A stretch of 8,151 bases of DNA from Candidatus Puniceispirillum sp. (GCA_018668795.1 JABJBD010000070.1:1-8151); one strand, 5' to 3'; shown: positions 1 through 7,188, numbered from the stretch's first letter. Numbers and translations are program-made. The notes: generated from the letters alone by a model not told the origin.

Positions 1-219
1 AATACCAGCAATCATGCGACCAAGGGTTGATTTGCCGCATCCTGATTCGCCAACAACGCCAACAATTTCACCTTTGAAGACGGAAAAGGATACATCATCA
101 ACAGCATGCACCACTTCTTCACGATAATTCTGCCCAAGCCGGTTTAGCAGCTTGGCCACCATATCAAGTGACTTGGTAAAATCGCGTGATAGATTTGATA
201 CGGTCAAAAGCGGCGTCAT
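1..219 (-). CDS. dppF: Peptide-type ABC importer ATPase, second subunit (DppF/OppF-like), 5' part only
   Basis: This is the N-terminal 73 codons of the second ATP-binding subunit of a dipeptide/oligopeptide-type importer; the rest lies beyond the left edge. It would couple ATP hydrolysis to transport on the cytoplasmic face of the inner membrane, paired with the DppD-like subunit next door. The protein begins MTPLLTVSNL, followed by a roughly 20-residue insertion after the first strand that is usual for DppF/OppF. The Walker A motif GESGCGKST is at residues 57-65. The window ends before the Q-loop, signature and Walker B. The ATG overlaps the dppD stop as ATGA, and an AGGAG Shine-Dalgarno about 7 bases upstream lies inside the end of dppD, so the two are probably translationally coupled. 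Family assignment is firm. The choice of dppF over oppF or another paralogue rests on order alone. Confidence 0.9.
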   Translation of the reverse strand, partial: MTPLLTVSNLSRDFTKSLDMVAKLLNRLGQNYREEVVHAVDDVSFSVFKGEIVGVVGESGCGKSTLGRMIAGI

Positions 220-1196
220 GCCCTGTCTCCTGCAGCGATATTGTGGCATCGAACCAGCCGACCATCTTTGGTGCTTGTGGCATCTGGATTGGTGCTGGTG
301 CAGATATCGCTAACCAGATTACATCGGTTCTGAAACGCGCAACCCGTTGGCAGATTCATCATTGATGGCACCATGCCTTCGATCTGCTGCAAGGGCTGGC
401 CGCGCCGGTTTTGCCCTGGCACACTGCCAAGCAGGCCCTTAGTATAAGGGTGCATCGGTGCGGCAATTACATTGGCATTTGCCCCTTGTTCAACTATACG
501 GCCAGCATACATAACACATATGCGCTCGGCGATACCGGCAACAACTGCAAGGTCATGAGTAATCCAGAGCAACGCGGTTTTTGTTTCTTGGCACAAACGC
601 TGCATTTCATGGATCACCTGTCCCTGAATGGTAACGTCAAGCGCGGTTGTCGGTTCATCAGCGATGATAAGATCAGGTCGGTTTAACATTGCAATGGCAA
701 TTGAAACGCGTTGGCGCATGCCGCCAGAAAATTGGTGCGGATAGGCACGAAGCCGTTCATCTGGTGATGAAATGCCAACAAGCCCCAGCGCATCGCGGGC
801 GCGGGCGTGGGCATCAACCTTGCTGACGCTACTGTCATGCGAGAGAATGGTTTCAACCATCTGTGTTTCAATACGCAAAACCGGATTTAGCGTCATCATC
901 GGATCTTGAAAAATCATTGCGATTCGGTTGCCGCGATAGGCCTGCATTTCGGCTGGTGATAATTTTGCAAGATCCTGCCCTTTGAACAGGATCTGCCCAC
1001 CAACAATTTGCCCAGGCGCATCAACAAGTCCCATGATCGAAAAGCCGGTGATTGATTTTCCCGAGCCAGACTCGCCAACAAGTCCAACAATTTCTCCAGA
1101 TTTAATCTCGAGGCTAACGCCATCCACAGCTTTCAGAACTCCAGCTTTCGTGAAAAAATGCGTTTGTAAATCTTTGATCTGTAGAATTGGATCCAC
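216..1196 (-). CDS. dppD: Peptide-type ABC importer ATPase, first subunit (DppD/OppD-like)
   Basis: ATPase subunit of a dipeptide/oligopeptide/nickel-type importer, acting with the DppF-like subunit under the two permeases. With the GTG start the protein has 326 residues, normal for the family. Visible motifs are Walker A GESGSGKS (41-48), Q-loop Gln97, ABC signature FSGGMRQRV (starting at 156), Walker B LIIADEP (176-182, catalytic Glu181) and switch His214 in WITHDL. The C-terminal oligopeptide-transporter extension follows, with HPYTKGLL and then Cys286, Cys292, Cys299 and Cys317, spaced as in relatives reported to bind an iron-sulphur cluster. I chose GTG 1196 because GAGGTG lies just ahead of it at good spacing and the resulting start, MDPILQIKDL, fits the family. 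An in-frame ATG at 1208 would add four residues and overlap the dppC stop as ATGA, but has no Shine-Dalgarno. All core ATPase motifs are intact. Confidence 0.95.
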   Translation of the reverse strand: MDPILQIKDLQTHFFTKAGVLKAVDGVSLEIKSGEIVGLVGESGSGKSITGFSIMGLVDAPGQIVGGQILFKGQDLAKLSPAEMQAYRGNRIAMIFQDPMMTLNPVLRIETQMVETILSHDSSVSKVDAHARARDALGLVGISSPDERLRAYPHQFSGGMRQRVSIAIAMLNRPDLIIADEPTTALDVTIQGQVIHEMQRLCQETKTALLWITHDLAVVAGIAERICVMYAGRIVEQGANANVIAAPMHPYTKGLLGSVPGQNRRGQPLQQIEGMVPSMMNLPTGCAFQNRCNLVSDICTSTNPDATSTKDGRLVRCHNIAAGDRA

Positions 1197-1200
1197 GGTG

Positions 1201-1206
1201 CACCTC
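1201..1206 (-). promoter_or_regulatory. Shine-Dalgarno that favours the GTG start of the dppD-like gene
   Basis: On the minus strand the sequence GAGGTG is followed by CACC and then GTG at 1196, giving six bases between GAGG and the start codon. The upstream in-frame ATG at 1208 overlaps this site and is itself preceded by TTTGCAACG, which has no purine-rich ribosome-binding sequence. This favours GTG 1196 over ATG 1208. It is an inference from motif spacing; ATGA coupling to dppC could still allow use of the ATG. Confidence 0.55.
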
Positions 1207-2113
1207 ATCGTTGCAAACGTGGGTTAAAGATGTCGCGGAGCTGATCGCCAACAAGGTTGATTGACACGATTGTGATTAGCAATGCGATGCCCGGAAAGAT
1301 ACTGATCCAGTAATCACCAGAATACATGAATTCAAATCCATTGCCAATCAAGAGACCAAGCGATGGTTCAGTGATTGGCAGGCCAAGACCAAGAAAGCTG
1401 AGGGTCGCTTCGAGCGAGATTGCATGCGCAGTTTGTAATGTGCCTACTACAATCAAAGGCGCCAGACAGTTTGGCATGATGTGATGTAAAATGATCCTTC
1501 GGTCGCCAAGAGCCAGACATTGCGCTGCTTCGACATACTCTTTGTTCTTCTCAACAAGAGCGCTGGCACGTGCGGCGCGGGCGTAATAAGCCCATTGCAC
1601 TAGTACCAGCGCGATAATGGTTTTCTCTACCCCTTTGCCAAAAACGGCCAGAATAATCAGTGCCATCAGAATTGATGGGAAGCTTAGCTGAATGTCAACA
1701 ATCCGCATTGTTAGGGTTTCAAACCGGCCGCCGAAGTAAGCTGCTGACAGCCCAACTGCTGCGCCGATCACTAGCGCAACTACTCCCGAAAATGCCCCAA
1801 CACCGAGGCTTACTCGAAGCCCATAAAAAATCGCCGAGAGCATATCGCGCCCTGCGCCATCCGTGCCTAGCCAATACACGTTACCTTCAAAATCTTCTGA
1901 TCCAGGCTTGAGGCGGCTGTTCATTATATCAACGCTTGCCAAGTCATAAGGATTTGTTGGTGATACAAATGGCGCAAAAACCGCAATAAATAAAATTACC
2001 AAAAATACAAAAAGTGCACCAACAGCGGTTGGGCTTTCGCAAAAGTCAGACCAGAATTTTTGCCATCCTGACGCTGGTATGGCGCCTGTGGTGGTTGCAG
2101 CTTTACCTGCCAT
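1205..2113 (-). CDS. dppC: Peptide-type ABC importer permease, second subunit (DppC/OppC-like)
   Basis: Inner-membrane permease subunit of the importer, 302 residues, forming the translocation path with the DppB-like protein. Residues 1-30 are a polar cytoplasmic leader. TM1 is at about 31-50, followed by a periplasmic segment with the family hallmark WLGTDGAGRDMLSAIFYGLR (81-100). The remaining membrane segments follow. The EAA coupling loop is at about 192-215 (EYVEAAQCLALGD then the HHIMPN end), which contacts the ATPase. SLEATLSFLGLGLP (233-246) and the C-terminal NLVGDQLRDIFNPRL (286-300) are typical of DppC. The ATG overlaps the dppB stop by one base (TAATG), and AGGGG about eight bases upstream is a good ribosome-binding site, so coupling to dppB is likely. 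No truncation or frameshift is seen. Confidence 0.95.
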   Translation of the reverse strand: MAGKAATTTGAIPASGWQKFWSDFCESPTAVGALFVFLVILFIAVFAPFVSPTNPYDLASVDIMNSRLKPGSEDFEGNVYWLGTDGAGRDMLSAIFYGLRVSLGVGAFSGVVALVIGAAVGLSAAYFGGRFETLTMRIVDIQLSFPSILMALIILAVFGKGVEKTIIALVLVQWAYYARAARASALVEKNKEYVEAAQCLALGDRRIILHHIMPNCLAPLIVVGTLQTAHAISLEATLSFLGLGLPITEPSLGLLIGNGFEFMYSGDYWISIFPGIALLITIVSINLVGDQLRDIFNPRLQR

Positions 2114-3087
2114 TAGCTTACCCCTTTAATGCGAACCCTGGGATCAAGGACTGAATAAAGAATATCCACGATCAGATTCAAGGTGACAAAAATCAAGACG
2201 ATGATCATCAGATAGGCGACTACAATCGGCCTATCTAGGTTATAGATTGCATCAATAATTAGCTTGCCCATGCCCGGCCAGGCAAAAACCGTTTCGGTTA
2301 CTGTTGAAAAGGCAATCAGAGACCCGAATTCAAGTCCAATGACCGTGACAATGGGGATCATGATATTTTTCAGAAGATGTACCCGGATAATTTTTGTTTC
2401 GCTGAGGCCCTTGGCGCGTGCAAATTTGATGTAATCCTGCAAGATTACTTCGCGGGTACCAGCGCGCGCCAGCCGGATCACCGATGATAGTTTGAATAAG
2501 GCGAGATTGAAGGCCGGCAGGAATATGTGCGACAGCCCGTCAAGGGTAAAGATGGAGCTGGTAATGCCAAAATAGGTAGCAACATCGCCCCTGCCAGTTG
2601 AGGGTAGCCAGCCCAGATGTACGGAAAAGAACATAATCAAAATAATGCCAACCCAGAATGTTGGCATTGAAAATCCTAAAATTGAACCAGCCATAATAGT
2701 GCGGCTAATTTTGCTATGCGGTTTTAAACCTGCGTAAACACCAAGTGGAATTCCAAAGGAGATAGCAATCAACAATGAAAATAGTGCTAACTCCATTGTG
2801 GCTGGCATACGCTGGATAATTAATTTTAATGCTGGTTCGCCGAATACGAATGATCGCCCCAGATCACCTTGAAAGGCGTTGACCATAAAATACCAATATT
2901 GTTCAGCCACAGGACGGTCTAGTCCAAGATCACGAATTACACGCTCAATCTCAAGTTGATCGGCTTCAGGGTTGATCAACATATCAACCGGATCGCCAAC
3001 AAGGTTAACGCCAACAAATACGATCAATGACATCACAAGTAATACAATGATGCTTTGCAAAGACCGTCTTAAAATAAAGGCTGTCAT
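2113..3087 (-). CDS. dppB: Peptide-type ABC importer permease, first subunit (DppB/OppB-like)
   Basis: Inner-membrane permease of the importer, 324 residues, normal for the family. The N-terminal TM1 (about 8-29) runs into the DppB hallmark NLVGDPVD (28-35), then the soluble segment with LGLDRPVAEQYWYF and GDLGRSF. Four or five more membrane segments cover about 95-310. The EAA loop is at about 212-241 (DYIKFARAKGLSE, then VHLLKN), the contact site for the ATPases. The C-terminus has the conserved VDILYSVLDPRVR (307-319). The ATG is preceded by GGTGA at about five bases. Its translation may be independent of dppA, because a 95-base gap with a strong stem-loop lies between them. Substrate specificity cannot be read from this subunit. 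Confidence 0.95.
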   Translation of the reverse strand: MTAFILRRSLQSIIVLLVMSLIVFVGVNLVGDPVDMLINPEADQLEIERVIRDLGLDRPVAEQYWYFMVNAFQGDLGRSFVFGEPALKLIIQRMPATMELALFSLLIAISFGIPLGVYAGLKPHSKISRTIMAGSILGFSMPTFWVGIILIMFFSVHLGWLPSTGRGDVATYFGITSSIFTLDGLSHIFLPAFNLALFKLSSVIRLARAGTREVILQDYIKFARAKGLSETKIIRVHLLKNIMIPIVTVIGLEFGSLIAFSTVTETVFAWPGMGKLIIDAIYNLDRPIVVAYLMIIVLIFVTLNLIVDILYSVLDPRVRIKGVS

Positions 3088-3112
3088 TTAGTCACCGAGC
3101 GTGTCAAAGGCA

Positions 3113-3152
3113 ACCTCACCTACCCAGACTATAAATAAAAGGTAGGTGAGGT
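3113..3152 (-). promoter_or_regulatory. Intercistronic stem-loop between binding-protein and permease genes
   Basis: A perfect 12-bp inverted repeat (arms 3113-3124 and 3141-3152, ACCTCACCTACC against GGTAGGTGAGGT) encloses a 16-base A/T-rich loop. It begins about 30 bases past the dppA stop and ends about 25 bases before the dppB ATG. On the operon strand the second arm is followed by TTGCCTTTGACACG, with no T-run, so it does not look like a full intrinsic terminator. In many importer operons a hairpin after the binding-protein gene protects or processes the 3' end, giving more binding protein than permease. That role is inferred here by analogy and position. Confidence 0.6.
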
Positions 3153-3182
3153 CGCTTGTTTAAGAAGAATTAGGTGCTGTTC

Positions 3183-4763
3183 CTAATTTGCGCTAAGCCC
3201 CATTACGATTGTGCGTTCATCTGTGCGTGGCTGATATTTGAAGCCAGCTTTTGCTGCCCAGGTATTCACCTGATAATGCATTGGAATCACACCGTAATTT
3301 TCACCAACAGCCTTTTCTGTTGCGGCGGCAAGCAATTTACCCCGCGCATCAGCGTCAACTGTTGCTAGTGCTTTTTGAACAAGTGTATCAACCGCAGGGT
3401 CCGAATGACGACCACGGTTTGCCGCACCCATTCCCTTTGACTTGTCATAGGTATGAAGCAGAGCTTTTAGTGGTGATGATGCTTCACCAGATCCAGCACC
3501 CCATCCAAGCAGCATGAAGCTAAATTCAGGTGATTTGTCTGGTCCACCACGCGATGCGCGACCAAAGTAAACTGCCTTTGTCATAGTCTCAACACTGGCC
3601 TCAATACCAACACGGTTTAACATCTGTGCCAAAGCTTCGGCTATTTTGGCGTCGTTGATGTAACGGTCATTTGGTCCATGAATGACCATCTTAAAGCCAT
3701 CTGCATAACCAGCTTCAGCCATCAGCTTTTTTGCCATTTTTGGATCATACGGATCAGGTTTCATATTCGGTGAAACACCATGAAACCCTGCTGGCAACAA
3801 TTGCCCTGCCGGTACGGCAATACCTTCCATGACGCGCTCAACAATGGCATCACGGTTGATTGACAAGGAAATGGCCTTACGCACTCGAGCATCCATCAAC
3901 GGGTTTTTGATTGGGCCACCATCTTTTGCTTTGATGTGAGGAGAGTCTTCGCGGAACTGATCCATATGCAAATAGATAACCCGGTTTGATGGGCCGCTGC
4001 TGAGCTGAACAGATTTATCCTTTTTCAGCCTGGCCACATCTAGGGGTGGCACATTATCAATAAAATCGACATCGCCGGCTAATAGAGCGGAAATTCGCGC
4101 GGGACCGGATTTGATTGGCTTGAAAGTCACTTTGTCAAATGCCGCTTTTGTGCCGTGATAATCGTCATAACGCTGAAGAACAACACGGTCGCCCGGCACC
4201 CATTCAACAAATTTGTAAGGGCCGGTGCCAATGGTTGCTTTGCCGCTATTATAATCTTCGGTTTTGGCGCCCTTGCCCGCCTTTGCTGAGATTATTTTTA
4301 CTGTAGTCATGTCATTTGGCATCAACGGATACGGTTTTGCCGTTTTGATATGAATTGTGTGGTCATCAATTTTTGAGAAGGTCTTGCCTTTGAGATAGGT
4401 CACAAAGCTTGATGGTGAGTTAGGCACATTCTGCGCCCGCTCAGCAGTAAACAGAACATCATCGGCGGTAAATGCGCTGCCATCATGCCATTTGACGCCC
4501 TGGCGGAGCTTGAATTCCCAAGTTGTTTCATCAACTGGTTTCCAAGAAACTGCTAGATCTGGAAAATGTTGTTGGTTCTCGTCACTACCTACTAAAGCTC
4601 CAAAAATATGCGTTGCAAATCCGTTATTTGGACCAAGGTTGTGGTAATGCGGGTCAATCGAGCTTGGCTCTGACTGCAAGCCAACGCGTAGTTCAGCTGC
4701 ATTGGCTGCGAATGACAAGCCAATTGCCGCAACGCTCATCGTAATTATGTGTTTAAGTTTCAT
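3183..4763 (-). CDS. dppA: Peptide-type ABC importer periplasmic substrate-binding protein (DppA-like, SBP_bac_5 family)
   Basis: Secreted solute-binding protein of 526 residues that captures the substrate in the periplasm and delivers it to the DppBC-like channel. The Sec signal peptide has KLKH, a hydrophobic core (about 6-19) and probable signal peptidase I cleavage after ANA (residue 22). No lipobox Cys is present, so it should be soluble. Family marks of SBP_bac_5 include LRVGLQSEPSSIDPHYHN near the mature N-terminus, the WEFKLRQGVKWHDGSAFTAD segment, TGPYKFVEWVPGDRVVL, and the VRKAISLSINRDAIVERVM region. The ATG follows GGGAGAG at good spacing. It is the first gene of the minus-strand operon. 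Family members bind di- or oligopeptides, opines, nickel chelates, haem or sugars, so the name dppA is by class, not proven substrate. Confidence 0.93.
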   Translation of the reverse strand: MKLKHIITMSVAAIGLSFAANAAELRVGLQSEPSSIDPHYHNLGPNNGFATHIFGALVGSDENQQHFPDLAVSWKPVDETTWEFKLRQGVKWHDGSAFTADDVLFTAERAQNVPNSPSSFVTYLKGKTFSKIDDHTIHIKTAKPYPLMPNDMTTVKIISAKAGKGAKTEDYNSGKATIGTGPYKFVEWVPGDRVVLQRYDDYHGTKAAFDKVTFKPIKSGPARISALLAGDVDFIDNVPPLDVARLKKDKSVQLSSGPSNRVIYLHMDQFREDSPHIKAKDGGPIKNPLMDARVRKAISLSINRDAIVERVMEGIAVPAGQLLPAGFHGVSPNMKPDPYDPKMAKKLMAEAGYADGFKMVIHGPNDRYINDAKIAEALAQMLNRVGIEASVETMTKAVYFGRASRGGPDKSPEFSFMLLGWGAGSGEASSPLKALLHTYDKSKGMGAANRGRHSDPAVDTLVQKALATVDADARGKLLAAATEKAVGENYGVIPMHYQVNTWAAKAGFKYQPRTDERTIVMGLSAN

Positions 4764-4944
4764 GTATCTCTCCCTTTTTGCTGACGTTTTTTAGATCCAA
4801 ACGGCGCTAAAAACAATCGACGGAAAGCTTGCTCAATATTAACTCGCGCGTCAATCCATTCTTGGAGACATTGTCCTGTTATATTGTTAATTATTTGTCT
4901 ACATATGAAATCAGCGATTAATCTCATTGTGAGTGGAAATAACT
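4764..4944. promoter_or_regulatory. Divergent control region between importer operon and hydrolase cluster
   Basis: This is the only gap between the two divergently read gene sets, so it should hold both promoters. It is A/T-rich, mainly over 4880-4925. Short symmetric elements are visible: GACATTGTC (4867-4875, symmetric about its central T), a perfect palindrome GATTAATC (4916-4923), and CTCATTGTGAG (4923-4933, 4-bp arms). AGACA at 4866-4870 is also matched by TGTCT at 4896-4900. These could be operator half-sites for a shared regulator, but short palindromes are common in A/T-rich DNA. No regulator gene lies in the window. I could not pick a convincing sigma-70 promoter for the plus strand. 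Confidence 0.5.
4788..4816 (-). promoter_or_regulatory. dppA: Weak candidate sigma-70 promoter for the dppA-like gene
   Basis: On the minus strand TTGTTT (4816-4811) is followed, after exactly 17 bases, by TAAAAA (4793-4788). These match three of six and four of six consensus positions. Transcription would start near 4781, leaving a leader of under 20 bases that still contains the GGGAGAG ribosome-binding site. An alternative -35-like TTGACG at 4854-4849 has no good -10 at the right distance. This is a low-confidence pattern call. Confidence 0.2.
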
Positions 4945-5796
4945 ATGAAAGAAAATCAGAGGTTTGTTGATTTTTTGCCTCCTTTGTCCATGTTTTGCAA
5001 CCAAACCAGTGGAAGATTGACGTCTTATCGGATTTACAAGCCTGTTGATGGTAGCCAGTCGACGCCAGTGCTAGTGTTTCTACATGGTTTTAATGGCAGT
5101 AGTAAAAGCTGGGCCTATCAATTTGCACATTTTACTAATCATACGGTGATTGCGATTGACGCACCTGGGTTTGGTGGGTCGCAGGTTATCGAGGGTGGTA
5201 TGGTTGCAATTGCTGATGAAGTTGCCGCTGTGATTACTAGTCTTGTCAATGGCGAGGCTGTTATTATTGGCCATTCAATGGGCGGTATGCTGGCACAGGT
5301 ATTGGGCGCAACCCATCCAGACATTTGCCAAGCGATCATTCTGTCATGCACTCATAAAGGGCGCGCCCAACCGGCAGGAACGCCTCTTGATGCGGCAGTA
5401 ATTGAGCGTATTGAGCAGCGCAAGATGATGGATGACGCCACATATGGCGCGCTTCGTGTTAGCAAGATGCTACCCGGCGATATCGATCCTGGAATTGCTG
5501 AGTTTCTGGCTATGGTCGCTGGAGATATCAGGGTTGAGGGCATAGACTCTGGTGGCCGTGCAATGCATCATCTTGATACAACTAACCTGCTGCCAAAAAT
5601 CACAGCGCCAGTAGCAATTTTTAGTGGCGCAAATGATATTGTTGTAAAACCGGCTGCGGCTGCTGCGTTGAAAGCTGCTTTGCCTCTAGCACGGCATTGG
5701 TTGATAAGGGGCGTTGGTCATGCGCCGTATTGCGAAGATGCTGCTAGTTTCAATAGCGCCATTGAACAGTTTCTTGATTATGTTTCAGCGGTTTAA
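4945..5796 (+). CDS. Alpha/beta-hydrolase fold enzyme, substrate unknown
   Basis: Cytoplasmic hydrolase of 283 residues with no signal peptide. The fold marks are clear: oxyanion-hole strand VLVFLHGFNGS (42-52, HG at 47-48), IDAPGFGGS (71-79), nucleophile elbow GHSMGG with Ser111, acid Asp231 in SGANDIVV, and His259 in GVGHAPYCED. The triad is complete, so the enzyme should be active on an ester, amide, lactone or similar bond. Residues about 140-215 form the variable cap, which gives no substrate clue. The elbow GHSMGG is unlike the GGSWGG of proline iminopeptidases. I chose ATG 4945 because GGAA lies seven bases upstream; an in-frame GTG at 4933 would add four residues but has no ribosome-binding site. 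It is the first gene of the plus-strand cluster, 21 bases ahead of the MFS gene, and probably cotranscribed with it. Confidence 0.88.
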   Translation: MKENQRFVDFLPPLSMFCNQTSGRLTSYRIYKPVDGSQSTPVLVFLHGFNGSSKSWAYQFAHFTNHTVIAIDAPGFGGSQVIEGGMVAIADEVAAVITSLVNGEAVIIGHSMGGMLAQVLGATHPDICQAIILSCTHKGRAQPAGTPLDAAVIERIEQRKMMDDATYGALRVSKMLPGDIDPGIAEFLAMVAGDIRVEGIDSGGRAMHHLDTTNLLPKITAPVAIFSGANDIVVKPAAAAALKAALPLARHWLIRGVGHAPYCEDAASFNSAIEQFLDYVSAV

Positions 5797-5817
5797 AAAA
5801 CTGGCATGGTGAAACAA

Positions 5818-7020
5818 ATGAACGCATTCACATTACGGCCATTTGTCATTTATTTTTTGACAAACACATTGTCACTGCTTGGCACATGGATTCAAAAAGT
5901 GGGTCTTGGCTGGCTGACGTGGCAGATTACCGAATCCACTTTCTGGACAAGTTTTGTGTCCATTGCTTTGATGGCACCAGTTGGCATCATTGGGCCATTT
6001 ATTGCTGTTTATGCCGAAAGCTGGGATATGCGGCGCGCCTTTCTGATTACAAAAATCCTGATGATGCTTGTCAGTTTTGTGATCTTTGCCCTGCAATTTT
6101 TTGACCTGCATAATCTGCATAGTTTGATTATAACATCTCTTGCCCTTGGCCTGCTCAGTGCTGTTCATCACCCGATCCGGCTGGTGTTTATCTCGATTGT
6201 GGTGCCGCGCCCTTACCTTGCCAGTGCCATTGGGTTGAATTCGGTTTCATGGAACATGTCACGCGTTGTGGGCCCGGGGCTGTCCGGCTTTGCGATTGCG
6301 ATCCTTGGCCTTGCAACCACATTTGGGATTGCGTTTATTCTTTATGCGCCGCTGATCGTGGCCTTGGCGCTATTGCCACTTGAACCACGTGCCAAGGCAA
6401 AGCCAAATGCCGACCGGTTTTTTCAAAAGATGCGAGATGGCGGCAAGGTGGCTTTACAAACACCAATTATTTTTACCGCCCTATGTATGGTGGCGTTGAA
6501 TAGCTTTCTGGTTCGCGGTGTTTTGGAAATTCAGCCTGCGATCATTGGCCAGATTCTTGGCGGCGAAAGTCAGGCCTTGGCGACAGCTACGGCCGCTGCT
6601 GGTGTTGGCGCTTTGCTGTCGTCAGGCTGGATTGGGCTTGGCAAATTGTCACCAGATTTTATCCAGCGTTGCTTATGGCCAATGCTTGCCATCGGCATTA
6701 TCGGAACGGCCTGTCTAAATCTGACAAGCACGATCATTCCGATGAGTTTGATTTTTGTGCTAACCGGCTTCACCGCCACGGTTGCGGGCATTGGTGCACA
6801 GACATTAATCCAGCTTAAGGTGGAAGAAGATTACCGTGCACGGGTTATGACTTGGTGGTCGAGTGTTTCGTTTGGTAGCCTAACAGTTGGCGGGATCCTC
6901 ATCGGATTTTTTGGTGACCTGATGCCCATTGGAGATGGGATTCTCTTGGTAATGATACCAGGAGGGTTGCTCGCCATTTTGGCTCTGGTCAAATTGCCGT
7001 TGTCGCGCTCGACAGCCTGA
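5818..7020 (+). CDS. MFS transporter of the EntS-like MFS_3 family, probable exporter
   Basis: Polytopic inner-membrane protein of 400 residues with about twelve hydrophobic segments, the normal length for the family. The N-terminus has LSLLGTWIQKVGLGWLTWQI (18-37), a hallmark of the MFS_3/enterobactin-exporter-like group. The loop between TM2 and TM3 has AESWDMRRAFL (66-76), the counterpart of MFS motif A. AVHHPIRLVFI (115-125) and IGLNSVSWNMSRVVGPGLSG (138-157) are also family signatures. The second half has QLKVEEDYRARVMTWW (332-347). Members include siderophore and drug exporters, but many are uncharacterised, so the cargo is unknown. I chose ATG 5818 because GGTGA lies five bases upstream; an in-frame ATG at 5806 would add MVKQ but follows a weak A-run. 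It sits between the hydrolase and the FAD enzyme on one strand. Confidence 0.85.
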   Translation: MNAFTLRPFVIYFLTNTLSLLGTWIQKVGLGWLTWQITESTFWTSFVSIALMAPVGIIGPFIAVYAESWDMRRAFLITKILMMLVSFVIFALQFFDLHNLHSLIITSLALGLLSAVHHPIRLVFISIVVPRPYLASAIGLNSVSWNMSRVVGPGLSGFAIAILGLATTFGIAFILYAPLIVALALLPLEPRAKAKPNADRFFQKMRDGGKVALQTPIIFTALCMVALNSFLVRGVLEIQPAIIGQILGGESQALATATAAAGVGALLSSGWIGLGKLSPDFIQRCLWPMLAIGIIGTACLNLTSTIIPMSLIFVLTGFTATVAGIGAQTLIQLKVEEDYRARVMTWWSSVSFGSLTVGGILIGFFGDLMPIGDGILLVMIPGGLLAILALVKLPLSRSTA

Positions 7021-7036
7021 CATGCTAACACCTCTT

Positions 7037-7051
7037 CGCCGGTTGCCGGTG
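7037..7051 (+). other. Short GC stem-loop after the MFS gene
   Basis: CGCCGG and CCGGTG pair around a TTG loop (six pairs, one of them G-U), starting 17 bases past the MFS stop. It is followed by CAGCAAATAG and not by a T-run, so it is not an intrinsic terminator. It could protect the upstream mRNA end or be chance. The rest of 7021-7088 shows nothing I recognise. Confidence 0.3.
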
Positions 7052-7088
7052 CAGCAAATAGCAATGGTAAAATCTTTAGGAGCAAGCC

Positions 7089-7172
7089 ATGTTTGAACGT
7101 ATGATTGACGCGTACGACGGGTGTGAAAGCGATTGCAAATCCATTAGCCGGCGGGCAATTGAGGTGCTTTAG
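7089..7172 (+). CDS. Candidate small ORF, 27 codons, unknown function
   Basis: A short reading frame beginning MFERMIDAYDG and ending RRAIEVL, from ATG 7089 to TAG 7170-7172. Its start is well supported: AGGAG at 7078-7082 with six bases to the ATG is among the best ribosome-binding sites in the window. An in-frame TAG at 7077-7079 shows it is not the tail of a longer frame. The product is charged and soluble-looking, with Cys12 and Cys16 in CESDC and a basic SISRR segment near the end. It has no signal peptide or membrane segment. It lies 68 bases after the MFS stop and 31 bases before the oxidoreductase start, so it could be a small protein or a leader peptide. No run of one amino acid suggests classical attenuation. 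I do not recognise a family, and 27 codons can occur by chance. Confidence 0.4.
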   Translation: MFERMIDAYDGCESDCKSISRRAIEVL

Positions 7173-7188
7173 GCAGCACATAATTATC

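Noticed and set aside
3113..3152. Reading the dppA-dppB stem-loop as an intrinsic terminator
   Set aside because: Neither strand has a T-run after the second arm, and the loop is long; a stabilising or processing hairpin is a better fit.
3174..3517. Plus-strand open frames over the 3' end of the dppA-like gene
   Set aside because: They lie wholly or almost wholly antisense to a strongly conserved binding-protein gene, are Cys/His/Pro-rich in the manner of shadow translations, and have no supporting ribosome site.
4933..4944. GTG 4933 as the start of the alpha/beta hydrolase
   Set aside because: No ribosome-binding sequence precedes it, whereas ATG 4945 has GGAA at proper spacing; the four extra residues add no conserved motif.
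5806..5817. ATG 5806 as the start of the MFS gene
   Set aside because: It follows an A-run and CTGGC without a Shine-Dalgarno; GGTGA immediately after it correctly serves ATG 5818.
6831..7181. Open frame of 116 codons on the minus strand across the MFS C-terminus and the following gap
   Set aside because: It is antisense to the conserved end of the MFS gene, its translation has no recognisable domain, and it conflicts with the better-supported small ORF and gene layout on the plus strand.
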